A stretch of 64,000 nt of DNA from Raphanus sativus (GCF_000801105.2 NC_079517.1:2852001-2916000), one strand, 5' to 3'. Shown: positions 10,617 through 22,201, counted from the first letter of the stretch. Program-made: numbers and translations. The notes: generated by a model from the letters alone, not told the origin.

Positions 10617-12585
10617 CTAACAGCGTCTACCGACTCTGCAATCAAGTGCTCCTGCGTATTTGGTCAGCTTAGAAACAGCGTATCCATTTTTAGGTTTAAT
10701 CATTTGTTTTCTCGTGTGAGCACTTTTGTAATGAGGATCCCCAGATTGTCTGAAAAAAGCTCCGTTCATGAATATATCTTTCTCAGATCTCCATGTCCAG
10801 TGTTTCCACTCGTCCTCAGAAGCATAATCTCTCTTTGTCACCTACGTTAATTAGTTTTTTTTCATAAGTTTACATGCAATGTTAGTCACTTTTTTGTAAT
10901 GTTACTCATTATTATTTTTTTTTTTTGCTTTTTAGTTACCTCTTTGTAATAAGGTAAGTGTGGAGGAGCTATGAATCGGTTTCCATGGCTGAGAATAGTC
11001 GGACCTTGACTACCTCCGATAGCGTAAAGCTCCCAATGAGTGTAATCATTGTTCACAACGTGAACAAATCCCCATCGAACCCTTGGCATCCTCTGGACAA
11101 GTCCCTTACCAAAATGGTTATAAGCCACTGTGACTTGCATCTTCATGTCCGCTTCATTCATATTGTTCTGCGCACCAAGCAGCATCACCTACACAAACAA
11201 CATCGTAGTCTAGTAGCTATTGCTCTCAACAAATGTGGCGTTGAAATTTAGGTTATACTTAGATGCGTTGCAATTAGTTGATAATCATATATAATAGAAG
11301 TATATATTATATTATATGAAGTAATAACGATTTGACCAATGTCAAAGAAAAAAAATCTAGATTATATGGGTAAGAGTGAGTGCTCACGTCGTTGTGGTGA
11401 GTGAAGTGAGAGTTGGAGATTGTAATGGCAGTGGATCCAACAATTGCATCAATTAGTCCATCTTGACATTTTGACATCGAAACATGGTCAATCCATATGT
11501 TAGACGAACCGTATATAGATAACCCGTCACCATCGGCTCTAGTCCTCATTCCGAAATGGTCTTCCGAGTCACGAATCATACCACCGCTACTCTCAGATAT
11601 ATGGTGAATATGCAACCCATGGATAATAACATTTCTAACAAACTGCATTGTTATCCCTGCGCCATGTGCGATATGGACATCAGCTCCACGTGCATCGATC
11701 GTCTTGTGGCTATTAACCAAAAGCTCTTGGTTTAAACGAATGCTCATGTCGTTCTTGAAAATGATCCAGAGAGGTTTCTTTTGAATCACGGCGTGACGCA
11801 ATGTCCCTGGTATAGGGTTCACCATGTCCTCGTCGAGGTTGCTTGTAACCACGTAGATACGTCCACGTTTCCCACCAGTCGTCCCGTGGCCAAACCCGCG
11901 GACACATTTGGCAAGCTTCTTACGACGCTTAGCCCAGTTCGTACGGCAACGCCAGCATTTATCTATCGGGTTACTTGCGGTACACGGTCCCTTGAGCTTA
12001 CTCCATTTTCCTTTGCCTTTACCTTTTAAGCTTCGTCTAGTGCTGTTCGTTGAGTTCCCGACCATTTCAATGACCTCAGTTCCCGCCTCTTCAGGCTTCG
12101 TGCCGCTATCTTCCTCTGTAGCGGTAACATCAGCAGAGTTGCTGCTATGTTCCTCTGTAGCGGTATCATCAGTAGAGTTGCTGCTATCTTCCTCTGTAGT
12201 GGTATCATCAGTAGAGTTGCTGCTATGTTCCTCTGTCCCGGTATCATCAGTAGAGTTGCCGCTATGTTCCTCTGTCCCAGTATCATCAGTAGAGTTGCTG
12301 TATACAAATATATATATACACCAAACCAAAACAAAATCAAACGTTAGCAATTTTGTTGGTTCAAACTTATAAATATAGACTTTTGACTTACTCGTAGTGA
12401 CGTTCATGAAAGTGATCGACGATTTCGTAAGGATCAGAATGATAAGCTTGGAGAGTGAACTCTCGAGCTTTGTCGGCTCGCAGTGACCAATATTCGTCCA
12501 ACTCCGATATGTTGGCTCGTATGGTCGGAATCAGACCGGCAATACAGAACACAAGCATCAACTTTAATAACCTAGCCATCTCCAT
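10617..12585 (-). CDS. Pectate lyase (polysaccharide lyase family 1), secreted
   Basis: Four exons: 12585-12392, 12297-11388, 11188-10940 and 10841-10617, giving 525 residues. It cleaves de-esterified pectin in the cell wall by calcium-dependent beta-elimination. A signal peptide (about residues 1-24, [14 protein letters not shown] core) precedes the N-terminal extension. The Pec_lyase_C beta-helix includes [17 protein letters not shown] and [13 protein letters not shown] for calcium and substrate binding, and [17 protein letters not shown]. The C-terminus is CRVGRRC. Order and sequence fit Arabidopsis At5g15110, about 472 residues as I recall. The extra length is mostly a tandemly repeated Asn/Ser/Thr/Asp/Glu segment at the start of exon 2 (see the 39-bp repeat). 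Confidence 0.92.
12103..12297. repeat. 39-bp coding minisatellite, five copies
   Basis: Five near-identical 39-bp units start directly at the exon 2 border of the pectate lyase. Each encodes a 13-residue unit of the form NSTDDT-TEEHS, carrying one N-x-T sequon. Units differ by a few substitutions and keep the reading frame. The array lies in the variable region between signal peptide and catalytic domain. Confidence 0.85.
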
Positions 12586-14002
12586 CTTTAAAAAATTACG
12601 TTTGATCTAAATAAACAAAACAGTTTTTTATATGAAAATATAAGTATTTTTTTCCCTTGTTTCCCTAAGGGGCTATTTAAATGGAAAATTACTAAGCATT
12701 CAACATGGCTTTAGGTGGTTTTCTGTTTTATTGTTCCTTTGAGAGCCTAAAGCCTTAGGATGATGAAACGTACTGCGAATTTTCTGAAACGTGAATGATT
12801 GGTGTTTAAATAAACTTGATTAAGAAGCAATCTCCAATTATAGGAAGTTACCGCTCAGGATGGAGAGCCGTCATTGTTTTTCTGTGGACAATTTCTATGT
12901 TTTTATTTTTAAAATTATTATTTTTAGCTCCCAATTTATTTTCTTTGTTATGGCGTAAAAATAGGATTATTTACAAGTTTTTAATGATCACATGTTTTGG
13001 GATAGGTTTTACATTTATTTTGATCTATTAGTTCAGTTTAAAAGGTTTGAACTACTGGACATGTTATGTTTTCTTTGTTCGTAAAGGTCTTTGCTTTTGT
13101 ATTTTTTAATTTGTAGTCTTTCACTTCAAATGATAGTAATAAAATGAACTACGAAGTGTATCTTTCATGGGTTATGAAGCTTAATTATGGTTAAAATTAA
13201 GTTGTTGATGGGTACAAATATATATATCCCCTCTACTGGTACCAAGAAAAAAAAAAAAGCCTCACTTTGACTATAATTATAAAAAGTTACTTCAAGTAAA
13301 TGGTTATATAACTTATATAACAGCTAGTTCACCAAAAAAACTTATATAACAGTTAAATTTGTAAAAAATAAAAATAATCAAATTTATATGAAGTCATTTT
13401 GCTAATATTTTTCATAGTAAAGCATTGTAGTTAACATTTTAAAAAAGAACTCCATGAGGCTTTGATTCGTTTTCACAGACAAATTCAGCTTTCAATTGTT
13501 CCAAAGTTTCGGTTCAATCTAAAATGGTAAGCATTTGTTTCCTTCTCGTTAGAAGCAAACTTAAAAGTCAGACAGTTCCCTATTTTTAGCAAAAAAGAAG
13601 ACACAATGTTCTACTTATATTTACAAATGGAAAATGCTTATTTCTCAATTTCCAAAACAAATTTGGAAACAAATAAATATTATGCTTGATGATTACTTCC
13701 CTCCCAATTCACTTCTTTATTCTTTTGGTTTATATTCTCATCATAAGCCTATGATCTTAGTTGTAAGAATATCGGCTAAGTATTATGTACACTCCATGTG
13801 TATTATACCTTGTACTGTATATCCTTTTTGACTTGAAATGGTCATACATTATACAGTAGGTTACTCATAATTATATATGCATAAAAGAGACATTTTTTTC
13901 AATTTAATTTGAGTATCTTATGTAGGAAAAAATCAAAGGCTATAGAATTAAAGTTCTGTTGGAGCATATTTAGCTCTTCTTTGTTCATGCAAAAGACAAA
14001 TT
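12586..14002. other. Pectate lyase upstream region, no gene seen
   Basis: AT-rich intergenic sequence. Open frames near 12816-13031 and 13634-13831 are hydrophobic, low-complexity and match nothing I recognise. The left copy of the LINE target duplication is at 14003-14018. Confidence 0.5.
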
Positions 14003-14019
14003 AAACAGCCTTCTCTTTA

Positions 14020-15582
14020 CTTGGCCCTGACCTTTTCCAGATCCGCTTCACTTCAGAAGAAGCCTTGCAAACGGTTCTCAGGAAAGGACCGTATCACTAT
14101 AAGAGGTGGATGATCCTTCTCCAGCGTTGGGAGCCAATAATCTCCAACACCTTCCCACGCATGATAGCCTTTTGGATAAGAGTTCATGGCTTGCCACTCC
14201 ACTACTGGACTGATCAGTCGCTGACTACGATAGGGGAGGAACTTGGCAAGATTCTGGACAAAGACGCTAAGCATGGAAGAATGAGAATTTTGGTGGATGG
14301 GCTGAGAAAGCTAGAGATGAGCCTCCCAGTTGAAGTAGACGGTGAGGTCATCACAGTGGATCTCGAATACGAAAAATTGGAGAAGCATTGCTTTATATGC
14401 TACTCGCTCTGTCACGAGAAAGACACTTGCCCTCTAAATAGGGACAGAGACAACAAGGAAGAGCTTAAACAGGGGATCAGTCAACACAACACGTTGAGAA
14501 AGCTAGAAGATCATCGACGTAAGAATGATCTTAGAAGATCCCTATCTCTTAGCTCTAGAGACAGAGCACCAGACTCAAGGGAGCAACATTTTAGTAACTA
14601 TCGATCAGTCCACTCTCGACTACAAAACTCAAGAATGGATCGAGCCCCACATCTTGAGAGATCAAGATCCAACTACTCCAGAGAAGAGGAAAGAAGAGTC
14701 CTAGATGGACGTAAACGAGAGAGAGACAGAGATCCCCGGGAATATTCATCTCATCATAGTTTTCCTCCCCAGCGCAACCTCACTCCAACTAGAAGAAACT
14801 CCAGAGATCTCTCTCCTACAAGATACAGTAAGGAGACACGAAAACAACACGACGAAGGCCAGAAGTCTCAGAGCTCCCGCACTCCTCCCCCTCGGCCTCC
14901 AAGAGAATCGATGAAATTACCGGCTGTTCCGGAAGGTGGAGAGGTTAATAGCCGCTCTAGAGAAAGAACCTCAGCTCTCAACAGGATCGAGGAGCAACAG
15001 CCTTACTCTACAGGAAGACTCTCTGCTCTGGAGAGGATTGAGGAAGTAAACATCCCCTCGAATGAAAGGGTCTCTGCTCTGGAAAGGATTGAACTCCCAC
15101 AAGAGGAACCACAGCGAGCTGCAGGGCTTTCGAACTCTCTCCTAGCAAGGCTACAGGATGTTGAAGTGCAATATGAAGAAGAAGAGCAACAAATTCTCCT
15201 TGGTGGAGAAACACAAAGAACTCCAGCAACTCTGAGATTGGGATCAGCCTCCTCTTCACGTAAAAAGAACCCGCCGAGAGCGGCTGCTAAGAAAGCTGCC
15301 CCGAGTAAGCAAGCTTCAAAGAAGGCTCCAGTGAGGAAAGTCACAGGCACAGCGAAACCAAGGGGACAAGCAAGCCCTCTTCAAGGTGTTCGCCTAACAA
15401 AACAAAGAGCAACCAGAGGACGACCACCAGCCCGCAAGCGACTCTGTGTGGATAAGACACCACAAGATCAAGCTTTACCTTTAAATAAGGATGCAATTAC
15501 CCCAGTTGTGGGGAAGGTAACAGGTGCGAGTACAAGCAAGAGTAGGGTGGATTTTCGCGATCCACCAGACCAGATTCCTTAG
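14020..15582 (+). CDS. LINE ORF1, gag-like protein, N-terminally truncated
   Basis: The frame is open from the very first bases of the element, so the original start codon and the first part of DUF4283 are missing. What remains begins in DUF4283 (GPDLFQIRF, then KRWMILLQRWEP). A CCHC zinc knuckle follows at about 14389-14431 (C-x2-C-x4-H-x4-C). Next is a long Arg/Ser/Glu-rich region with short internal repeats of the form RxSALERIE, and finally a Lys/Ala/Pro-rich basic tail. In this family ORF1 binds the element RNA. No ATG lies near the truncated start, so this copy is unlikely to make a normal ORF1 product. Confidence 0.85.
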   Translation, partial: LGPDLFQIRFTSEEALQTVLRKGPYHYKRWMILLQRWEPIISNTFPRMIAFWIRVHGLPLHYWTDQSLTTIGEELGKILDKDAKHGRMRILVDGLRKLEMSLPVEVDGEVITVDLEYEKLEKHCFICYSLCHEKDTCPLNRDRDNKEELKQGISQHNTLRKLEDHRRKNDLRRSLSLSSRDRAPDSREQHFSNYRSVHSRLQNSRMDRAPHLERSRSNYSREEERRVLDGRKRERDRDPREYSSHHSFPPQRNLTPTRRNSRDLSPTRYSKETRKQHDEGQKSQSSRTPPPRPPRESMKLPAVPEGGEVNSRSRERTSALNRIEEQQPYSTGRLSALERIEEVNIPSNERVSALERIELPQEEPQRAAGLSNSLLARLQDVEVQYEEEEQQILLGGETQRTPATLRLGSASSSRKKNPPRAAAKKAAPSKQASKKAPVRKVTGTAKPRGQASPLQGVRLTKQRATRGRPPARKRLCVDKTPQDQALPLNKDAITPVVGKVTGASTSKSRVDFRDPPDQIP

Positions 15583-15587
15583 CTGTA

Positions 15588-18500
15588 TTGAGTTGGAACT
15601 GTCAAGGTTTGGGAGGTGACCTGACAGTTCCAAGAGTCCGTGAGATGAGGTCTGTTCATGCTCCGGACATAATGTACTTTATGGAAACTAAGAACTCAGA
15701 TGCTTTTGTTCTTGCTAATATTGAAACAATTGAGTACAAGCACCACTTCTTAATTTCACCCTCCGGACTTAGCGGAGGACTTGCTCTATTTTGGAAAAAT
15801 GAAGTCAACCTCACAGTCCTGTCCTCCACAAAAAACTACATTGATACAAGAGTGATCCACAAGGCGAAGGAGTTCTTCCTTACTTTCATTTATGGTATAC
15901 CGCAACAGGAGCATAGAGCCGCCTTCTGGGAAGAGATATCGAAGCTAGGCCTGGGAAGGGACTCGGCCTGGGTCCTAACGGGGGACTTCAATGACATCTT
16001 GGATAACTCTGAAAAGGAGGGAGGTCCGCAACGCTGTGAAGGATCCTTTATCCCATTCAGAAGCTTTGTATCATCGAATGGATTATGGGATGTGAAACAC
16101 ACGGGAGATGAACTCTCCTGGAGCGGAAAGCGTCACACACATGACATCAAATCGAGACTGGATAGGACTCTAGCCAATCTGGCTTGGGCGGAAATGTATC
16201 CAGCCAGTTCCTGCAATTACCTCCGCTTTGAGGGATCGGACCACCGTCCACTGCTAACCTACCTTGATGCAAAGAAGATAAAAAAGAAGAGACCATTCCG
16301 ATATGATCGGAGGCTCAACGATAATGAAGAGGCCAGGAAGATCATAGAAGAAGCGTGGAGGAAAGGATCAGAAGAAGCAGTTGAGACCAAGATCTCACGG
16401 TGTCGACAGGAGATTATAAAATGGTCCAAAATCCAAAAGGAACTCTGTACAAAGGCTATGCTCTTCAATCAAAAGGAACTGGAGAGAGAACTATCAGCAG
16501 ATGCTCCGGACCCGAGCAAAGTCCAGGCACTAACGGAAGCTTTGAGCAAGGCTTACAAGGATGAAGAGTTATTCTGGAGACAGCGAAGCAGGATACTTTG
16601 GCTACAAGGAGGAGACCGTAACAGTGCCTTCTTCCATGCTGTTACAAAAGTGAGGAAAGCCAGAAACACCATAACAACAATCGAGAATGCAGAAGGAGCA
16701 CCGGTGTATGAAGAAGAGGACGTAGGCAAGGTCTTTGAGCGGTTCTACCAAAAATTGTTTTCCTCAAAGGGAGGTACAGACTTCAGTACAGTGGAGGAAA
16801 CAATCTCAAGAGGAGTAACGGAGGAAATGAATGACGACCTCTGCATCATCCCTGAAATGGAGGAAGTGCGAATTGCATTATTCTCTATTGATGGAGGCAA
16901 GGCACCGGGAGTTGATGGATTTTCTGCTAGCTTTTACCAGACTTTCTGGAATCTGTTGGGGTCAGATATCTACCGAGACATTCGGACATTCTTTGTCACA
17001 GGAAGAATGCTCCCTCATATAAACGAGACTCATGTTTGTTTGATCCCGAAGACAGAGGCACCTAAGACAGCGGCGGAATATAGGCCAATTGCTCTCTGCA
17101 CCGTGCGTTACAAGATCATTGCAAAATTGCTCACCCGCAGAATTCAACAGTTCTTACCAGCCCTGATCTCGAAGCATCAAACAGCATTCGTACCTGGAAG
17201 AGCCATCTCAGATAACGTCCTGATCACTCACGAGACCCTACACTATCTGAAGACATCGGGGGCAGTTAAAAGATGCTCTATGGTCATCAAAACCGACATG
17301 AGCAAGGCGTACGACAGAATCGAGTGGGGCTTTTTGGAGCAGGTTCTGAGCAGAATGGGGTTTCGAGATATCTGCATAGGATGGATCATGGAATGTGTTA
17401 CAACGGTTACTTATTCCTTCCTCATAAACGGCGCTCCTCAAGGTAGAACGGTTCCAGCAAGGGGGCTTAGGCAAGGAGACCCACTCTCGCCCTATCTTTT
17501 CATCCTATGTACAGAGGTTCTGTCAGGCTTATGCAGAATAGCACAAGTAAATGGCAGACTCCCTGGTCTCCAAGTGGCGCAGCGAAGCCCTCACATCAAC
17601 CATCTCCTCTTCGCTGACGATACCATGATTTTCTGCAAAACAAATGAAAAGAACTGCCGAGCATTGAGGGAGATTTTGAAGAGATACGAAGGAAGCTCGG
17701 GCCAGTGCATCAATCAGGATAAGTCCACCATTACTTTCTCTTCCAAAACACCAGAAGTCATCAAAGACAGAGTTAGTGCTTCGCTGGGCATAACCAAGGA
17801 AGGGGGCATGGGAAAGTACTTGGGCCTGCCTGAAACTTTTGGAAGAAGTAAAAAAGATGTCTTCACTGGTATGGTTGATAAGATAAGACAAAGATCACAG
17901 TCATGGACTACTCGGTTTCTTTCAGGGGCAGGAAAGCATGTAATGCTACAATCGGTGCTCACAGCCCTACCCACCTACTCTATGTCAAGCTTCAAAATCC
18001 CAAGTTCTCTCTGTAAAAGAATCCAGTCCATCTTAACTCGTTTTTGGTGGGATAGCTCACCGGATGTACACAAGATTGCTTGGGTAGCTTGGAGTACAAT
18101 GGCTCAACCAAAATGCAAGGGAGGACTGGGATTCAAGAATTTTGAAGAGTACAATGACTCGCTTTTGGCAAAGTTAGGCTGGAGGATCTTACATGACTCA
18201 AAGTCCCTGCTCTCTAAAGTTCTAAAAGGAAAATATTTTCCTGATTGCTCCTTCTTGGAGAGTTGTGATAAATCAGGTTCTTCTCATGGCTGGTCAAGTG
18301 TAATGGCGGGTAAAAGGGTCCTGGAAAAGGGACTGGGCTACATTATTGGTAATGGAGAGAGCATAAAGGTCTGGGAGGATCCTTGGCTCTCACACTCCAC
18401 GCCAGAAGCACCAATAGGCCCTGCGACCTTTGCAAATCATAATATGCGGGTGGCGGACCTGTTAATCCCAAACTCAAATGACTGGGACCTGGAGAAAATC

Positions 18501-19574
18501 CGTCTTCATATGCCTCATTATGAGGAAAAAATTCGACTTCTTATCCCATGCTCCACGAAGCAAGAGGATAGACAAGTTTGGTTACCTGAGCCTTCAGGAA
18601 TTTACACAGCAAAATCAGGATATAAAAAGATCAGAGAAGAGGAGCTTGAGGCAGCACAAGACCAGTTTGAATGGAAGAAATTGGTGTGGAACCTACAGGT
18701 ACCACCAAAGATCCAGCACTTCTTATGGAGGGTACTACATAATGCAATTCCAGTGGGCTCTCTGCTTGCAATACGGGGAATACAGTCAGCACTTAACTGC
18801 AAAAGATGTGGAGAGTTGGAAACCATATCACACCTTTTCACCTCATGTCCTTTTGCAGTTCAGTTCTGGACTAAAGTCCCTCTTACCTCTCAAATCGTTG
18901 CTCAGGGACCGGTGGATGATTTCTCAAGATGGTACTCTACTCAGGCTCTAAGGACTGCGCTTCCCCCGCTAGGAGTTACTGTCTCTCCACTTGTCCCTTG
19001 GCTCTTGTGGAATCTTTGGATTGCAAGAAATAAGCTTGTTTTTGAAGGAAAGATTTTTCAGGTGGATGATATCATCTCAAAAGCATCTGCAGAAGCTAGA
19101 GCTTGGGAGAACGCGAATGCAGGGAAAAAGCTGGCGCGGAAGAAGCTTAACCCAGTAAGAGTATCAACCCCTCACCCTTTCTCTTGTTGGATTGATGGGG
19201 CTTGGCAGGAATCTACAAGAGCAGGAGGCATGGGTTGGATCATTAAAAATGAAGAAGATGCAGTCCTCTGTCGTGGTTCCTCAAATAGGACACATGTGGA
19301 ATCAGCACTTGTTGCAGAAGCACTAGCTTTGAGAGATGCCCTTAAGCAAGCAAATGATCTGCAGCTTCAAAGTCTCCATATTTCCTCGGACTCACAGGTC
19401 CTTATATCTACCCTGCGTGAAGGGCGGGATTTGAATGAGATTGCAGGTGTCCTTACTGACATTAGGAACCTTGCCACTCTCTTCTGTCCATTATCTTTCT
19501 CTTTTGTACCTCGGTTAGAAAACATTCAGGCAGACTCTTTGGCTAAGGCCAGCCTTGCTAGGTTGGCTTTGTAA
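15588..19574 (+). CDS. LINE ORF2: endonuclease, reverse transcriptase, RNase H
   Basis: The frame is uninterrupted for about 1328 residues. Residues 1-220 form an exonuclease-endonuclease-phosphatase domain (SWNCQGLGG, GDFNDIL, SDHRPLL). The reverse transcriptase spans roughly 460-730, with YRPIALC, KTDMSKAYDRIEW, GLRQGDPLSPYLF and the catalytic FADD near residue 675. A zf-RVT domain near 1040-1110 has CKRC and HLFTSC. A plant-type RNase H is at about 1198-1320 (WIDGAW, AEALALRDA, SSDSQ, QADSLAK). The frame begins a few bases after the ORF1 stop in a different frame and has no ATG at the conserved start, so initiation probably depends on read-over or reinitiation. All catalytic residues I can check are present. 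Confidence 0.93.
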   Translation: MSWNCQGLGGDLTVPRVREMRSVHAPDIMYFMETKNSDAFVLANIETIEYKHHFLISPSGLSGGLALFWKNEVNLTVLSSTKNYIDTRVIHKAKEFFLTFIYGIPQQEHRAAFWEEISKLGLGRDSAWVLTGDFNDILDNSEKEGGPQRCEGSFIPFRSFVSSNGLWDVKHTGDELSWSGKRHTHDIKSRLDRTLANLAWAEMYPASSCNYLRFEGSDHRPLLTYLDAKKIKKKRPFRYDRRLNDNEEARKIIEEAWRKGSEEAVETKISRCRQEIIKWSKIQKELCTKAMLFNQKELERELSADAPDPSKVQALTEALSKAYKDEELFWRQRSRILWLQGGDRNSAFFHAVTKVRKARNTITTIENAEGAPVYEEEDVGKVFERFYQKLFSSKGGTDFSTVEETISRGVTEEMNDDLCIIPEMEEVRIALFSIDGGKAPGVDGFSASFYQTFWNLLGSDIYRDIRTFFVTGRMLPHINETHVCLIPKTEAPKTAAEYRPIALCTVRYKIIAKLLTRRIQQFLPALISKHQTAFVPGRAISDNVLITHETLHYLKTSGAVKRCSMVIKTDMSKAYDRIEWGFLEQVLSRMGFRDICIGWIMECVTTVTYSFLINGAPQGRTVPARGLRQGDPLSPYLFILCTEVLSGLCRIAQVNGRLPGLQVAQRSPHINHLLFADDTMIFCKTNEKNCRALREILKRYEGSSGQCINQDKSTITFSSKTPEVIKDRVSASLGITKEGGMGKYLGLPETFGRSKKDVFTGMVDKIRQRSQSWTTRFLSGAGKHVMLQSVLTALPTYSMSSFKIPSSLCKRIQSILTRFWWDSSPDVHKIAWVAWSTMAQPKCKGGLGFKNFEEYNDSLLAKLGWRILHDSKSLLSKVLKGKYFPDCSFLESCDKSGSSHGWSSVMAGKRVLEKGLGYIIGNGESIKVWEDPWLSHSTPEAPIGPATFANHNMRVADLLIPNSNDWDLEKIRLHMPHYEEKIRLLIPCSTKQEDRQVWLPEPSGIYTAKSGYKKIREEELEAAQDQFEWKKLVWNLQVPPKIQHFLWRVLHNAIPVGSLLAIRGIQSALNCKRCGELETISHLFTSCPFAVQFWTKVPLTSQIVAQGPVDDFSRWYSTQALRTALPPLGVTVSPLVPWLLWNLWIARNKLVFEGKIFQVDDIISKASAEARAWENANAGKKLARKKLNPVRVSTPHPFSCWIDGAWQESTRAGGMGWIIKNEEDAVLCRGSSNRTHVESALVAEALALRDALKQANDLQLQSLHISSDSQVLISTLREGRDLNEIAGVLTDIRNLATLFCPLSFSFVPRLENIQADSLAKASLARLAL

Positions 19575-19646
19575 TCTGGATGTAAGTAGGATTGGTATAT
19601 TTAATGAAGTTTATGTTTGACAAAAAAAAAAAACAGCCTTCTCTTT

Positions 19647-20106
19647 CTCTTTTGTTGTTTTTCCTCCTTTAGTTATATAAATTTGGTGAGAAGAAAATGC
19701 CAAAAACTTAAATAAGATGATTGGTGTATGCTAAACCCAACTCCACAAGAATTGGCAAAACTGTTTTGTAACAATAACAAGAAAATAAATTTAAGTGCAG
19801 ATTTTCAACAAACCCAGGCTTTAACCCCCTGTCATTTTTTCCCCTTAAAACAAAAATTCCATTGTGGAATCAAACAGCTTGAAATTCAAGAGTTTTACAT
19901 TTGAAAAAAGAAAGAAAGAAAAAGCCATCGACTTTACCAATATATATACCACAAGATCAAACAGATTTTTTCCCATTGTAATTTGAAAGAAAATTGTGCC
20001 TTCTATTTTCTTTCAGATCTTTCATTCTTTTGGGGGGGGTTTTTGTTGTATGAAATAAAAAAAATTCAGACTACAAACCCCAATTGTGTAATATATAGGA
20101 AAAAAG
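19647..20106. other. PIN8 upstream region
   Basis: Non-coding AT-rich sequence after the LINE, with a G-run near 20032. It is probably promoter and 5' leader of PIN8. Because the LINE inserted immediately upstream, only about 460 bp of original proximal promoter remain next to the gene. Confidence 0.5.
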
Positions 20107-22201
20107 ATGATCTCTTGGCTTGATGTCTACCATGTTTTTGCAGCAACTGTTCCTCTCTATGTTGCAATGATCCTAGGTTACCTCTCTGTAAAACATCTAA
20201 AACTCTTTTCTCTCGAACAATGCGCAGGCATCAACACATTCGTTGCTAAATTCTCCGTCCCTTTGCTTTCTTTCCAAGTCATCTCCCAAAACAACCCTTT
20301 TAAAATGAACCCTAGACTCATTCTCTCAGACATTCTCCAGAAAGTCTTAGCCTTTATTGTATTAGCCGTGGTTTTAAGATTCTGGCATCCAACAGGAGGA
20401 AGAGGAGGAAAGTTGGGTTGGATCATAACAGGATTATCTGTATCCGTGCTACCAAACACTCTGATTCTTGGAATCCCAATCCTAAGTGCCATCGATGGAG
20501 ATGCAGCTGTGAACATCTTGGTGCAGATTGTTGTGTTGCAGAGCTTGATCTGGTACAACATCATGCTCTTCTTGCTCGAGATTAATGCCGCGAGGAAGAT
20601 AACATCTTCTGGAGCTTCCATAGAACACAGAGGTAGCTTATAATATATTTATATATTTTTCGCTTGAATTTCCTTTTAACATTTACCCTAATTAAAGATG
20701 TGTTTCTTGTTAAACAAGGCAATGAAAATGAAGAAGCTGATATAGAGCAAGAGCCAAAAGAAGAAGAAGTAGCAATAGTGAGAACACGATCTCCTGGAAC
20801 CGGGAAGATTCTATTGAAGGCTTGGAGAAAGTTCATAACCAATCCTAATACATACGCAACATTATTTGGATTAGTTTGGGCTACTTTACATTTCAGGTGA
20901 ACGGTTTCATCTTATATATCTAAAAATTCAATCAACAGTCTTTGTTTTGAAAATGAATTGATAAATCAACTTACACATGTAAAGGTTTATTTACCTCTTT
21001 TTAAAAAGAAAAGCGATAATTTAGTAATATGCTTCTTCTACTTTCGGCTTTCTGTTTCACTATTTTTTTTGTGTATCTACAAATTCAACTTTTTAAAAGT
21101 AAAAAATCTAAGTGGGATAGTCTAATGATATTCCACCTATTCAGATTTGCTATTTATTATAGTATAACATCAAATGTGACTCACTATTTCTTATTTCCTA
21201 TAGATTGGGATGGAAATTGCCTGCGATGATCGATAAATCAGTACATATGATATCTGATGGAGGCTTAGGAATGGCCATGTTCAGCTTAGGTAATCTCTCT
21301 AAATATTCTAAATAATTAGTTTCAGAATGACCAACTCAACTAAAATATGAAACATGCTGGAAGTTTCAAAACAAGTATAGATTCAAGCTCATAAGATCTT
21401 TTGTACAGATATATTAAGCATAGATATAAGATAGATAACGAAAATAGCCCTGGAGCTTCTTTTTTTGTTCAACATCAATTTTCATTAAGTGAGACATGAT
21501 TACAAGATACTTAACCACAACTAAGGAAGTATAGATAGAAAGATTAATTAATTCTTGAGGGAACGCCAAGGTCAAAAGTTCTTTGATTGATATCATTAAA
21601 TGGAAAGAAGTGGCAACTCTCAGAGTTACTTTTGTAGTTTATATTGATGTTCTTAACACATGTTTATATGAGTTACTTTGGACCTGTTATGTGTAATATG
21701 GCTTTTTATGCTGAATGCTTTAATAAAACAGGTCTTTTCATGGCATCGCAAAGTAGTATCATAGCATGTGGAACAAAAATGGCGATTATAACAATGGTCC
21801 TCAAGTTTGTAATAGGACCAGCTCTTATGATTGCTTCTGCATTTAGCATCAGGTTGAGAAGTACTCTTTTCAGAATCGCAATATTACAGGTAAACAACTC
21901 TTGAAATTAGTAATCCATTAAAAACAGTAACCAGTTTCTTCTGATTTATGTTTGTAGGCTGCATTGCCACAAGGGATCGTGCCATTTGTTTTTGCAAAAG
22001 AGTATAATGTTAATCCGGAAATCGCTAGTACGGGGTAAATATACTGTTATTTGTGATTTCTCTCTTTTTTAAGAAAATGTAAATTTTTGAAATTTCATTG
22101 TGTGGTTTTTAATTGTTTTGCTTTTCTTTTTCAGGGTGATTTTTGGAATGCTAATTTCCTTACCGATAACGTTGGCATATTATTTTGTATTGGACCTATG
22201 A
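20107..22201 (+). CDS. PIN8: Short PIN auxin transporter, PIN8
   Basis: Six exons: 20107-20632, 20719-20896, 21204-21289, 21732-21889, 21958-22034 and 22135-22201, total 363 residues. PIN proteins export or compartmentalise auxin. PIN8 belongs to the short-loop group at the endoplasmic reticulum and is mainly a pollen gene. Exon 1 encodes the five N-terminal membrane segments (start MISWLDVYHVFAATVPLYVA, then VPLLSFQVIS and LPNTLILGIP). The cytosolic loop is only about 45 residues and Glu-rich, against hundreds in long PINs. The NPNTYA motif begins the C-terminal helices, which end AYYFVLDL. The order (At5g15100 beside At5g15110) supports PIN8 rather than PIN5. Confidence 0.94.

Larger units (their letters stand above)
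14019..19630 (+). mobile_element. LINE (L1-like non-LTR retrotransposon), 5'-truncated
   Basis: The element is bounded by an exact 16-bp target duplication, AAACAGCCTTCTCTTT, at 14003-14018 and 19631-19646, and ends in an A-tail. It carries an ORF1 (gag-like, zinc knuckle) and a complete ORF2 (endonuclease, reverse transcriptase, RNase H). The 5' end starts inside ORF1, at a point corresponding to the middle of the DUF4283 domain, which is typical of incomplete target-primed reverse transcription. Perfect duplications and unbroken frames indicate a recent insertion. It sits in the spacer between the pectate lyase and PIN8. Confidence 0.95.

Noticed and set aside
11908..12372. Plus-strand frame with Val/Ser repeats
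   Set aside because: Antisense of the pectate lyase minisatellite; the minus strand encodes the real protein.
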